Below are positions 11,903 through 23,237 of a stretch of 64,000 nucleotides of DNA, piece by piece (the stretch's first letter is position 1; each line of letters opens with the position of its first letter). The translations under genes were made by a program, and so were the position numbers. The DNA is taken from assembly GCA_950097015.1 (NCBI GenBank), contig CATNEN010000007.1, positions 1,240,001 through 1,304,000 on the forward strand. Reading direction: 5' to 3'. This stretch comes from Macrostomum hystrix. Lineage: Eukaryota; Platyhelminthes; Macrostomidae. The notes beneath the pieces were generated by a model. That model was not told the origin of the DNA and searched no databases. It saw nothing but the letters and a program-made list of their open reading frames with translations.

Positions 11903-12491
11903 TCAAATATAATATTTGTGCTTCCGAATGCAGCCGTTGTAGTCGCACACTGTCGCCTCACTGTAGGGAATCAGCCGCGGACGACTGCCAGACAATGCTC
12001 TGTTGACTTCCTCACAGAGCTGTGCCACAGTTGGCCGCCTGCCCTGGCAACCGAACACCAGAACATTGTTGACGTGCACGGAGATGCAGTTGTAGGTTGT
12101 CGTGTCCTCGCGAGCCAGGACAAAAACCTTGGAGTGAAATTCCTGCTCCAGACCAAGGCGAAGGTCGTGAAACACCTGCCGAGTTGAATAATTAACGGTT
12201 TTGCGCCGGATCGCAAAACGAATCTCGACTCAACACGCGTGCCTCTCACCAACTCACCTGCTCACCGTGATTTCCGTTTGCGCACATGGTGCCGTAGGTT
12301 ATAATGACTTCCACCAGGGCGGCAGCTCTGATAGCGCTCACATTCTGCTCCTCCTGGTCGGTGAGCTCGCGGGCCTCTCCAATTTTGCTATTACGATAGA
12401 CAATTCTGGAGCTCTTTCTCAGCGGGTTTTTGATGGCGCGACCCGAGGTTCGGGCGTAATGAGCAGTCTCTACCAGCCAGGGGACCGACAT
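11903..12491 (-). CDS. Small two-exon protein, possible selenoprotein-W/Rdx-like fold
   Basis: Exon 1 is 12491-12258 (78 codons, phase 0, donor gtgagt). Exon 2 is 12175-11903 (AG at 12177-12176, phase 0). The two join into a 168-aa protein ending HKYYI. I do not firmly recognise it. The C-terminal 100 residues have the order strand (VEVIITYGTMC), helix (EQVFHDLRLGLEQEFHSK), strand (CISVHVNNVLVFG), helix (TVAQLCEEVNRALS), and this resembles the thioredoxin-like Rdx/SelW family. The family's CxxU/CxxC pair is not present; only one Cys (GTMC) is near that place. The first 55 residues are basic and unlike the family. It lies just upstream of GSK3 in the same orientation. Confidence 0.6.
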
Positions 12492-12499
12492 TCAGCTCT

Positions 12500-13120
12500 G
12501 CCGTGTGTCTGAGCTCTACTCAAACTGATCCAAACTAGCCGATTAATGCTCGAATTCAAAGCAAAACAAGCTTACTTGATTTCAGACTAAATCAATTTTA
12601 TGTTAAGGCAAGTAATTTTTTAGCTTAAACTGGCTTTCGACCACAGACAACCAACCACCTTCTACGCTCGTATTTCATAAAAAGACAAGACACAGGATAT
12701 ACTACAGGTATAATTATATACCAGTTTTATGAAGTTTGGCCATAGACTTTCAAAATGAGGACATCCAGCTGAAAAGAAAAGCCACGTTAAACACGCCATT
12801 AGTTGATTTCGGTAGGTTAAATTACAAGAATATAAAAACGTTTGTCTTTCTATAATATAGCCTCGATCTATATTAAATTCATTAGCATAAAAAATCGTAG
12901 CAATTAATTAAACAAATCAGGATATGTAGGTCCACATGGAACAAAGGTCAGCGCACACTGAAGGATATATCAGCACTGTCACTGAGGCCGAGACAACTAA
13001 ACTCAAAATTGCTGATCTCTAAACACAAAACTAATATAAGCGAGCATTTGTGTACTTATTGTCGGATATCTCAGCACTGTCACTGTCAACAGTTCTCCTA
13101 GCTCAATCGTGAGTGTGTCA
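12500..13120. other. Gene-less spacer
   Basis: AT-rich sequence upstream of the small minus-strand gene. A short motif, atatcagcactgtcactg or a near match, occurs at about 12965 and 13068. I see no exon. Confidence 0.4.
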
Positions 13121-13128
13121 GCTGCTGC

Positions 13129-14149
13129 TCAGCTTGCCTCCGAGTAGTACTCAGCCTGGAATTAGCAGAGCGGTGAGCATGAGTGCATTATTGGCAAACA
13201 ACTGTCAGACAGAGGCACAAGCTCACATTGGGATCGGGTAGGAGACCCATAGCAACAGTCGCAGCCTCCCTAGCCGGCAGGGCCCTGGCTTCGCTCTCGT
13301 GACCAGCGGCCGCTCGCCTCCTCGAAGCGGCGAAGGCAGCTGCGCCGACTGTAACAGGCAGTGAGCAGCCGAGCGCTATGCTGAGCACAGTGCTCAAAGT
13401 AGAAATCCTGTGAGCGGCAGCTGAGGGCATGTCGATGTCAACTACACTCACTCTCACAGCACATGTGCTAATGATTTCGAATAGAATATAGATTAAGGAG
13501 TTCGAGTCGCTAAAGAGAGATTTACCATAGACAGTGAGGCTGCGGTTTCTCCAGTCGACAAGCATTTCACCCTGCTGGAATTTGCAGCTGATGTACTTTC
13601 CGTTGTGATGCACCTCGACCCGAAAGCAGAAATGCACAGCGAGATTCAAGCCTGCCGACTTGGCTTCAGCTGCAGCAGTGCCCTGCGATTTGTTTAATTC
13701 ATTTCGAGTCAAGCAACATGATTAATCAGCGAGGAGGCAATTCTGCCCCATTCGACTGACTCCTGAGCACACACGCACACAGATACCTGGCAGATCTCTG
13801 CCGACTTTCTTATCGTCAGGCAGTGTGCACTTTCACTGTGCCTTGGGGGTTGGCCTTCAAGGTCGTAAATTGCACGACAAGTCCCCGAGTGTCTTTTCTC
13901 TGCGATTTCACCAAAAAATAATTGGGTCCTCGCCGCGGAATCGAGCTCAGGGACCTTGGTGCGAGAGGCACACGCATTGGACCGCACTGCCACTCACCCC
14001 CAGTCGGTGCACATCCTCAAGCAAAGCGTGGCAGAACCCACCTTGGCTACAAAGACTTCACTCTTCAGTGTCATCGAGCCGGCACGTGACATTCGTCAGG
14101 GCGGGTCTGCCGCCAATCGACTGCAGAGTGACCCGCCGGCCTCCGGTCG
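13129..14149 (-). CDS. Candidate Ig-like single-pass membrane protein exons, frameshifted
   Basis: Four exon-like blocks: 14149-13998 (Ig-like: GRRVTLQSIGGRPALTNVTC, then EVFVAKVGSATLCLRMC in a different frame), 13682-13526 (HFCFRVEVHHNGKYISCKF), 13420-13227 (a hydrophobic segment STLSTVLSIALGCSLPV followed by SRRR) and 13155-13129 (AEYYSEAS then stop). The last three join in phase with GT-AG sites. The first block needs removal of one base near 14060 to stay open, and its donor is ambiguous (after FVAK it would be phase 0). The cysteines, an NVT glycosylation site and one helix suggest a small surface protein. No start codon was found and no family was recognised. It could be a decayed gene or an assembly indel. 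Confidence 0.35.
13718..13975 (-). repeat. SINE-like repeat, family B, long form
   Basis: Read on the minus strand it begins ccaaggtccctgagctcgat followed by tccgcggcgag, which includes a B-box-like gctcgattcc. It continues through a block shared with 41845-42108 (gtcaggcagtg, gtgccttgg, ggttggcc) and ends in gactcctgagcacacacgc. It interrupts the Ig-like exon cluster. Confidence 0.7.
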
Positions 14150-14221
14150 CTAATGAGAATCTCGATGCCCAATGCTAAGACAATTTCTTGGGGCAGGCCT
14201 TAGAATAGAGAAATTGGGAAT

Positions 14222-14312
14222 TGATAGGACACCTTGGTGCCAGATGTTCAGCCGCTAGCACAGTTGTAGCTATTTCGCGGCGCATGCAGAGGCTGCATAG
14301 AGCGGTTCAGTC
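14222..14312 (-). repeat. Tail fragment of SINE family A
   Basis: It matches the tail of the SINE at 10203-10330 in the same orientation: ccagatgttcagccgctagc against cagatgtgcagccgacagc, then gcggcgcatgcagaggctgc and ttcagtccgtggactggga. The match runs directly into the next minisatellite. Confidence 0.7.
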
Positions 14313-14500
14313 CGTGGACTGGGAGGGCGATGGATTCACGATTCAGTCCATGGACTGGGATGGCGCCGGATTCACGATTCAGTCCATGGAATGGGATGGC
14401 GATGGATTCACGATTCAGTCCATGGACTGGGATGGCGATGGATTCACGATTCAGTCCATGGACTGGGATGGCGATAGATTCCTACAGGGATGGTGATAGG
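14313..14500. repeat. 36-bp minisatellite built from a SINE tail
   Basis: Five units of 36 bp (ttcagtccatggactgggat, then ggcgatggattcacga). The first 20 bases of the unit are the SINE tail motif itself, so the array appears to be an amplification of that tail. Confidence 0.9.
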
Positions 14501-14649
14501 TCCCAATAGACTTTTATTGGGACCATTCAGAAGAGGAACTCACAGTCTTGTCTGCCGTAGACAATGACCCGAGTGATAATAGTTCCACTGGTTCGGAATT
14601 TTCATCCAGTCACGGAAGCACGGCCAGACAAACGAGTCTGGGTGAGTCT

Positions 14650-14995
14650 GCGGGGAAGATGGGTGCGAGGAAGATCGGGTGCGGGGAAGATGGGTGCGAG
14701 GAAGATCGGGTGCGGGGAAGATGGGGTGCGGGGAAGATGGGGTGTGGGGAAGATGGGGTGCGGGGAAGATTGGGTGTGGGAAAGATGAGGTGTGGAAGTT
14801 TGGATGGTGTGGGTAAGATGGGATGCCACGAAGATGGGGTGTGGGGAAGATGAGGTGCGGGGAAGATGGGGTGTGGGGAAGATGAGGTGTGGAAGTTTGG
14901 ATGGTGTGGGTAAGATGGGATGCCACGAAGATGGGGTGTGGGGAAGATGAGGTGCGGGGAAGATGGGGTGTGGGGAAGATATGTTGTGAGAAAGA
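14650..14995. repeat. 15/16-bp G-rich minisatellite
   Basis: About 22 copies of gggtgcggggaagat and variants, on a strongly purine/G-rich plus strand. A longer internal segment (gtggaagtttggatggtgtg) occurs twice, showing a block duplication of about 100 bp. Degenerate copies continue to about 15060. Confidence 0.93.
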
Positions 14996-15152
14996 TTATA
15001 TATGGGGAAGATTTGAAATGAGGGCGGTCGGATTTGTGAAGGATCCGATGTGGTGAAGATGGGAAGTGAAGGAAATAAAGCAGGTAGGAGTAAGGCATGG
15101 TTTTCAGTTGTTTTCCCAAGCTGATCCCGTAAACAATAGACTTAAATCACGG

Positions 15153-15637
15153 AGGCGTGAGCAGCTCAGTTACTCATAGTCAGTTTCATTAGTTTCACAT
15201 ATTGCACTCGGAACAACGAGAACACTTTAGATCTGCGCGCGCGTTGATCACTAAATAGTTAGTAATCGTTAGTTTATTTATAGATGGCTTAAAAATTTGT
15301 CCGCAAACACGCAAATCGAACATCAAAGACAGAAGCGTGAACTGAATAATCAGAAGAAAATTTAACCGCGGCCTTCTACTAGTAGTAGATGCCAAGAGCA
15401 TGCGTTAAATTTAAATTAAAAGGTTCAGAAAACAAATTCAAGGATGCGATTTCTATTCTAGCAATCAAAAGTGTTAAAAGGACATATTGTGTAGACAAAA
15501 ACGACAAAAGCAAAAAATATATTTGCAAAGCTTTTGTTACAAAGAAAAAATGTTGACTTCTAGTAAACCATCATTTTTAACGGTATTAAATCGTTAAAAA
15601 TCGCTTGAAATAGTTCACCATTTAGAATAAGAAGAGC
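15153..15637. repeat. 485-bp direct repeat, left copy
   Basis: It is the same sequence as 18773-19257, with no mismatch that I can see. It starts aggcgtgagcagctcagtta and ends atttagaataagaagagc. It abuts the first base of the retrotransposon. It does not have TG...CA ends, a primer-binding site or a polypurine tract, so it is not a typical LTR. Confidence 0.95.
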
Positions 15638-18600
15638 CAAGCCTGGTATTCTGTGGAGAAGGAACGCCCGGAATACTGACTGGACGGCCTTTGCGGAATC
15701 CGTGAAGCGCCAGACCAACCAGTTAGAATCCGTTGTTCCTGCCACCTGTCAAGAAGTGGACGATCTGGCTGATCTACTCAGCATGACCATCTTGACAGCT
15801 CATGAAACCTCTTGCCCTCTTAAAGCCTACAAAGGCAAAAAATCCGCTCCCTGGTGGAACCCAGCGCTTGGAACCCTCCGGCGAAAGGCCAAATCCCTCC
15901 AGCGGATTGCGCGGAAAAGCAAGGACCAAGCTGACCTGACCGCCTACCAGAATGCGATTCGTGACTTTAAGCGTGACACCAGGAAAGCGAAGTCCGAAAA
16001 GTGGCGCCAATACTGCTCCGAGCTGGAGGGCGCCCGCCCAACTTCTCGCGTTGTAAAAGCGCTCACTCTTGACAAAATGTCGAAGCTCTCAGTGATCAAA
16101 AGACCGGACGGCCGGCTTGCTGAGAATCCTGGCGAATCGCTGGACATCATGCTCGCCAGCGCCTTCCCCCAGACTGCGCCGCTTCAGGACCCGCCGGACC
16201 ACACTCCGGGTGGACACATCCTTGCGACAACTATTATCACTAGAGAACGGACAGCTCGCGCTGCTAACTCCTTCTCGCCTTTTAAGTCGCCTGGACCTGA
16301 CAACATTTACCCCGCCTTCCTACATGAAGCGGTAAAAAATGACAGGTTCCTCGGCCTCCTTTGCAACCTGTTCAAGGCCTGTATCACCCTCGGGTACGTA
16401 CCCAGGTCTTGGCAGGAAGCCACTATCGTCTTCATCCCCAAACCTGGGAAGGGAGACTACCACTCCGCCAAAGCCTTCCGCCCCATCAGCTTAACATCTT
16501 TCTTTCTTAAGCTGCTTGAAAGGCTTGTTCTTTGGCGCCTCCTTCACGTTGAGCTGAGGAACTCCCCGCTCTCCGCCAACCAGCACGCCTTTCGATCCGG
16601 ACGTTCCATCGAAAGTGCTCTGCATGCCATTGTCGACAAGCTGGAGCGCGCCGTGCTTGGCACCGGTTTTGCTCTCTCGCTTTTCCTCGACATTGATGGT
16701 GCCTTCGACAATGTGCTCTTCGGAGCCTTTAGGCGAGCCCTGGAACGCCGGGCTACGCACGAGCACCTCACCCGCTGGATCATGTATATGATCTCTCACC
16801 GAACTGCCACCTCGCACCTGCTTGGACACTCCCGTTCTGTGAATGTCCAGAAGGGAGGCCCGCAGGGTGGCGTTCTCAGTCCGATCCTTTGGAACCTTGT
16901 CATGGACGAACTGCTCTGCAGCCCTGACCCGGACCCGGTCCAAAGAATCGGCTATGCTGACGACGTCACCGCCACCGTGGCCGGACCGTCTCCCCCGGTC
17001 CTTAGAGACCTTCTGCAAGCTTTCATCCACCGTGCCGAACGCTGGGCCAATGGCTGCGGCCTCAAACTCTCTGAGTCCAAGACCGTCGCCATTATGTTCA
17101 CCAGCAAACGAAACTGGAGGATTGAGCCTCTCCTTCTCTATAACAAACCAATCGCCATGGAGAAGCAAACCAGATGCTTAGGTGTCATCCTCGACCACAG
17201 GTTGAGCTGGACACCTCACGTCAAATTCAAAACCCGTAAAGCTCTTGCGACGCTCGCGCAGATTCGCAGAGCCTTCGGCGCCACCTGGGGCCTCACCCCC
17301 CGCCGTCTCTGGTGGATTTACACTACCATTGTAAGACCGGCCATCTCTTTTGCCGGCTTCATCTGGAATAGTGCCCTGGAGACCAAAGGGGTCCTGGAGG
17401 CCCTAAACAAGGTGCAGGGCCGTGCTTGTCGAGCCATCATGAGTGCGGCACCCTCCACTCCCTTCGCTGGCATGAATGCCTTCCTGGACCTTCCCCCTTT
17501 AGATCTTTTTATCAAGGGGGAGGCGATGAAGACGGCTCGTCGTCTTCTGGACGCGGGTATCTCCATCCGGAAGCAACTTGCCTTCAGCAAGCGGAACCTC
17601 CAGCCCCATGGCGACCTCAGCCTACGGGACCTGGACGCAGCAGGAGGTCTCAAAATTCTCTCCGACGGAATCCCGTCGACGCTGTGCCCACCGCAAAAAT
17701 TCAAAACCAGCATTCCGCCTCGCCAGGAAGTACGTGACCACGGCCAACCCCGTGAAATTCACTGCTTCACCGACGGATCGCAAATCAACTCGGTCTCTGG
17801 TTTCGGCTACTGCATTATGTCCGGAGGGAAAACTGTGGCGACCTTCTCCCAGCACACCGGCATAAACTCTACTGTTTTCCAGAACGAAGTTCTGGCCATC
17901 AGCTCCTGCGCCCTGGAGCTGATCTACCAAAACGTCCATGGAGCAGAAATCTTCCTCCACTCGGACAGCCAGGCGGCGATCCATGCCCTTGGACGCACGC
18001 ACACCTGCTCGCGCACAGTCCTCGACTGCGTCGCGCAACTCAACCGCTTAGGGACCCACAACAAGGTGTCCCTAAGGTGGATTCCAGGGCACTCTGGCCA
18101 CCCTGGTAACGAATTGGCCGACAGCCTCGCCAAGGCCGGTTCGACGGGTTCGCTTTTTGGCCCCGTGCCTGCGGTCTCCACCCCTACCGCCGTCGTCAAC
18201 ACTCGGATTAACCAGTGGGTGACCTCAAAGCACAAGGACAGATGGATCAATACCGCCGATTGTCGGCAGTCTCGCGCTGCTGTCCCTTGTCCCTCCACTG
18301 CCCTTCGCAAAGCCTTGCTTGGACTGAACCGCAAGGACATCAGGGCAGTCACCATGGCCCTCTCTGGCCATGGCTGTTTCGCCAGGCACCGCTTCCTGCA
18401 AGGCAAAATCCGCAGTGAGGAATGCCCCTTCTGCCTCTCCTATGTTGAGGATGCAGAGCATTTTATTTGCGACTGCCCCGCCTTCACTCAGGACCGGCTC
18501 ACCTATCTCGGCCCAAACCCGGATCTCCCCGACGTTTTCAGGCCTGAGAACATCTGCCAGCTCGTCCGATACCTGAGGGCCACCGGGCGAGCAACCCTCC

Positions 18601-18772
18601 ACCTCCTGGACACTCCGGAGGAGGACCGCGCTGCGGACGCCGGCACCACCGGATCCCCCTGCGCGACACCGCAGCTCTAGTTGCCCGTGGTCGCCAGGGG
18701 CTAGCGGAATGGGCGGCAACGCCTCCCCGCTGCATCCGGAAGATGCCCCCTGCAGCTAAGTCAAGTAAGTCA
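15638..18772 (+). mobile_element. 5'-truncated non-LTR retrotransposon (RT plus RNase H lineage)
   Basis: A 3135-bp insertion lies between two 485-bp direct repeats. It carries one long open frame with reverse transcriptase, RNase H and a terminal Cys/His motif. ORF1 and the N-terminal endonuclease domain expected of a full element are absent, and the left junction falls within coding sequence. The 3' end after the stop codon is short (about 90 bp) and finishes in a small AAGTC-like repeat (taagtcaagtaagtca). The GC-rich body contrasts with the AT-rich flanks. Confidence 0.9.
15639..18680 (+). pseudogene. Truncated retrotransposon ORF2: reverse transcriptase, RNase H, CCHC-like motif
   Basis: The frame is open from the left junction (first codons AKPGILWRR, no natural start codon) to the stop at 18678-18680, about 1,013 codons. 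From the GTG at 15702 (residue 1), RT motif A is [11 protein letters not shown] at about 326, [11 protein letters not shown] follows at about 390 and the catalytic YADD is at about 417. The RNase H residues are TDGS (about 689), NEV (727), HSDSQ (753) and [12 protein letters not shown] (796). A CPFC...HFICDCPAF Cys/His motif is near 907. This order is typical of the RNase H-bearing Jockey/I/LOA/R1-type group. The exact clade cannot be told by eye. The frame has no internal stop and all catalytic residues are present, which indicates a recent insertion, but without the endonuclease it should be non-autonomous. Confidence 0.93.
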
Positions 18773-19257
18773 AGGCGTGAGCAGCTCAGTTACTCATAGT
18801 CAGTTTCATTAGTTTCACATATTGCACTCGGAACAACGAGAACACTTTAGATCTGCGCGCGCGTTGATCACTAAATAGTTAGTAATCGTTAGTTTATTTA
18901 TAGATGGCTTAAAAATTTGTCCGCAAACACGCAAATCGAACATCAAAGACAGAAGCGTGAACTGAATAATCAGAAGAAAATTTAACCGCGGCCTTCTACT
19001 AGTAGTAGATGCCAAGAGCATGCGTTAAATTTAAATTAAAAGGTTCAGAAAACAAATTCAAGGATGCGATTTCTATTCTAGCAATCAAAAGTGTTAAAAG
19101 GACATATTGTGTAGACAAAAACGACAAAAGCAAAAAATATATTTGCAAAGCTTTTGTTACAAAGAAAAAATGTTGACTTCTAGTAAACCATCATTTTTAA
19201 CGGTATTAAATCGTTAAAAATCGCTTGAAATAGTTCACCATTTAGAATAAGAAGAGC
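18773..19257. repeat. 485-bp direct repeat, right copy
   Basis: Second copy of 15153-15637. It follows the 3' tail of the retrotransposon directly and is followed by unique sequence (aagtcagtttgc). The simplest reading is a very long target-site duplication. Confidence 0.95.
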
Positions 19258-19414
19258 AAGTCAGTTTGCTTGACCTTCACTCCTGACTAAAAACCATGAC
19301 ACCATAGGTTATCATCGCTGAACTCCGTTAATTTTGCTTAACTTCCGTTAAAATATATTCACTTCAGTTAAAAAATTTAAGCTTTCGCTAATATTCAAAC
19401 TTCCTTTAACAGTA

Positions 19415-22400
19415 GAAAGACCACAATAATTCCCCCTAGGGGGAAGACCACGCTAATTCCCCCTAGGGGGAAGACCACGCTAATTCCCCCCTGTGGGAAA
19501 GACCACGCTAATTCACCCCTGTAGGATAGACCACGCTAATTCACCCCTGTGGGAAAGACCACGCTAATTCCCCCCTGTGGGAAAGACCACGCTAATTCCC
19601 CCCTGTGGGAAAGACCACGCTAATTCCCCCCTGTGGGAAAGACCACGCTAATTCCCCCCTGTGGGAAAGACCACGCTAATTCCCCCCCCCCTGTGGGACA
19701 GACCACGCTAATTCCCCCCCTGTGGGAAAGACCACGCTAATTCACCCCTGTGGGAAAGACCACGCTAATTCACCCCTGTGGGAAAGACCACGCTAATTCC
19801 CCTCTGGGGGACAGACCACGCTAATTCCCCCCCTGTGGGAAAGACCACGCTAATTCCCCCCTGTAGAATAGACCACGCTAATTCACCCCTGTGGGAAAGA
19901 CCACGCTAATTCACCCCTGTGGGAAAGACCACGCTAATTCACCCCTGTGGGAAAGACCACGCTAATTCCCCTCTGGGGGACAGACCACGCTAATTCCCCC
20001 CCTGTGGGAAAGACCACGCTAATTCACCCCTGTGGGAAAGACCACGCTAATTCCCCTCTGGGGGACAGACCACGCTAATTCCCCCCCTGTGGGAAAGACC
20101 ACGCTAATTCACCCCTGTGGGAAAGACCACGCTAATTCCCCTCTGGGGGATAGACCACGCTAATTCCCCCCTGTGGGAAAGACCACGCTAATTCCCCCCC
20201 TGTGGGAAAGACCACGCTAATTCCCCCCTGTAGGATAGACCACGCTAATTCACCCCTGTGGGAAAGACCACGCTAATTCACCCCTGTGGGAAAGACCACG
20301 CTAATTCACCCCTGTGGGAAAGACCACGCTAATTCCCCTCTGGGGGACAGACCACGCTAATTCACCCCTGTGGGAAAGACCACGCTAATTCACCCCTGTG
20401 GGAAAGACCACGCTAATTCACCCCTGTGGGAAAGACCACGCTAATTCACCCCTGTGGGAAAGACCACGCTAATTCCCCTCTGGGGGACAGACCACGCTAA
20501 TTCACCCCTGTGGGAAAGACCACGCTAATTCCCCTCTGGGGGAAAGACCACGCTAATTCACTCCTGTGGGAAAGACCACGCTAATTCACCCCTGTGGGAA
20601 AGACCACGCTAATTCCCCTCTGGGGGACAGACCACGCTAATTCACCCCTGTGGGAAAGACCACGCTAATTCACCCCTGTGGGAAAGACCACGCTAATTCC
20701 CCTCTGGGGGACAGACCACGCTAATTCACCCCTGTGGGAAAGACCACGCTAATTCCCCCCTGTGGGAAAGACCACAATAATTCCCCCCCTGTGGGAAAGA
20801 CCACGCTAATTCCCCCCTGTGGGAAAGACCACGCTAATTCCCCCCCCTGTGGGACAGACCACGCTAATTCCCCCCCTGTGGGATAGACCACGCTAATTCC
20901 CTCTGGGGGATAGACCACGCTAATTCCCCTCTGGGGGAAAGACCACGCTAATTCCCCTCTGGGGGAAAGACCACGCTAATTCCCCTCTGGGGGATAGACC
21001 ACGCTAATTCCCTCTGGGGGATAGACCACGCTAATTCCCCTCTGGGGGATAGACCACGCTAATTCCCTCTGGGGGATAGACCACGCTAATTCCCCTCTGG
21101 GGGAAAGACCACGCTAATTCCCCTCTGGGGGAAAGACCACGCTAATTCCCCTCTGGGGGACAGAACACGCTAATTCCCCTCTGGGGGATAGACCACGCTA
21201 ATTCCCTCTGGGGGAAAGACCACGCTAATTCCCCCCTGGGGGATAGACCACGCTAATTCCCCTCTGGGGGATAGACCACGCTAATTCCCTCTGGGGGAAA
21301 GACCACGCTAATTCCCCTCTGGGGGATAGACCACGCTAATTCCCTCTGGGGGATAGACCACGCTAATTCCCTCTGGGGGATAGACCACGCTAATTCCCCT
21401 CTAGGGGATAGACCACGCTAATTCCCCTCTGGGGGATAGACCACGCTAATTCCCCTCTGGGGGAAAGACCACGCTAATTCCCTCTGGGGGATAGATCACA
21501 CTAATTCCCCTCTGGGGGAAAGACCACGCTAATTCCCTCCTGTGGGATAGACCACGCTAATTCCCTCTGGGGGATAGATCACACTAATTCCCCCCTGGGG
21601 GATAGACCACGCTAATTCCCTCTGGGGGATAGATCACACTAATTCCCCTCTGGGGGAAAGACCACGCTAATTCCCTCTGGGGGATAGACCACGCTAATTC
21701 CCTCTGGGGGAAAGACCACGCTAATTCCCCTCTGGGGGATAGACCACACTAATTCCCCTCTGGGGGAAAGACCACGCTAATTCCCTCTGGGGGAAAGACC
21801 ACGCTAATTCCCCTCTGGGGGATAGACCACGCTAATTCCCTCTGGGGGATAGACCACGCTAATTCCCCCCTGGGGGATAGACCACGCTAATTCCCTCTGG
21901 GGGATAGACCACGCTAATTCCCCCCTGGGGGATAGACCACGCTAATTCCCTCTGGGGGATAGATCACACTAATTCCCCCCTGGGGGATAGACCACGCTAA
22001 TTCCCCTCTGGGGGATAGACCACGCTAATTCCCCCCTGGGGGATAGACCACACTAATTCCCCCCTGGGGGATAGACCACGCTAATTCCCTCTGGGGGAAA
22101 GACCACGCTAATTCCCCTCTGGGGGATAGACCACGCTAATTCCCTCTGGGGGATAGACCACGCTAATTCCCTCTGGGGGAAAGACCACGCTAATTCCCTC
22201 TGGGGGATAGACCACGCTAATTCCCCTCTGGGGGATAGACCACGCTAATTCCCTCTGGGGGATAGACCACGCTAATTCCCCCCTGGGGGATAGACCACGC
22301 TAATTCCCTCTGGGGGATAGACCACGCTAATTCCCTCTGGGGGATAGATCACACTAATTCCCCCCTGGGGGATAGACCACGCTAATTCCCCTCTGGGGGA

Positions 22401-23237
22401 TAGACCACGCTAATTCCCCTCTGGGGGATAGACCACGCTAATTCCCCCCTGGGGGATAGACCACACTAATTCCCCCCTGGGGGATAGACCACGCTAATTC
22501 ACCCCTGGGGGATAGACCACGCTAATTCCCCCCTGGGGGATAGACCACACTAATTCCCCCCTGGGGGATAGACCACGCTAATTCCCTCTGGGGGAAAGAC
22601 CACGCTAATTCCCCTCTGGGGGATAGACCACGCTAATTCCCTCTGGGGGATAGACCACGCTAATTCCCTCTGGGGGAAAGACCACGCTAATTCCCTCTGG
22701 GGGATAGACCACGCTAATTCCCCCCTGGGGGATAGACCACGCTAATTCCCCTCTGGGGGATAGACCACGCTAATTCCCTCTGGGGGATAGACCACGCTAA
22801 TTCCCTCTGGGGGAAAGACCACGCTAATTCCCTCTGGGGGATAGACCACGCTAATTCCCTCTGGGGGATAGACCACGCTAATTCCCCCCTGGGGGATAGA
22901 CCACGCTAATTCCCCCCTGGGGGATAGACCACACTAATTCCCCCCTGGGGGATAGACCACGCTAATTCCCTCTGGGGGAAAGACCACGCTAATTCCCCTC
23001 TGGGGGATAGACCACGCTAATTCCCTCTGGGGGATAGACCACGCTAATTCCCTCTGGGGGAAAGACCACGCTAATTCCCTCTGGGGGATAGACCACGCTA
23101 ATTCCCCCCTGGGGGATAGACCACGCTAATTCCCCTCTGGGGGATAGACCACGCTAATTCCCTCTGGGGGATAGACCACGCTAATTCCCTCTGGGGGAAA
23201 GACCACGCTAATTCCCTCTGGGGGATAGACCACGCTC
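19415..23237. repeat. 28/29-bp satellite array, 3.8 kb
   Basis: About 135 units with core agaccacgctaattcccc plus ctctgggggat. The left block (to about 20890) is mostly the ccctgtgggaaa type with cacccc or cccccc variants. The right block is mostly the ctctgggggata type, with atcacact variants in its middle. The first units contain a perfect 14-bp palindrome, tccccctaggggga (19431-19444 and 19458-19471), of which later units are degraded forms. Recurring blocks of several units in the right half show higher-order amplification. GTTAA-rich short motifs border the array on both sides (19318-19390 and 23255-23320). Confidence 0.98.

Noticed and set aside
15195-15401. 68-codon minus frame repeated at 18815-19021 as a conserved small gene
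   Set aside because: It is duplicated only because it lies in the 485-bp direct repeat. No other support.
16491-17168. 225-codon minus frame inside the retrotransposon
   Set aside because: Shadow of the GC-rich RT frame; no recognisable protein.
15153-19257. LTR retrotransposon with 485-bp LTRs
   Set aside because: The internal protein is a non-LTR type RT with C-terminal RNase H and no protease, integrase or gag. The repeats lack TG...CA ends, and the left junction cuts into coding sequence.
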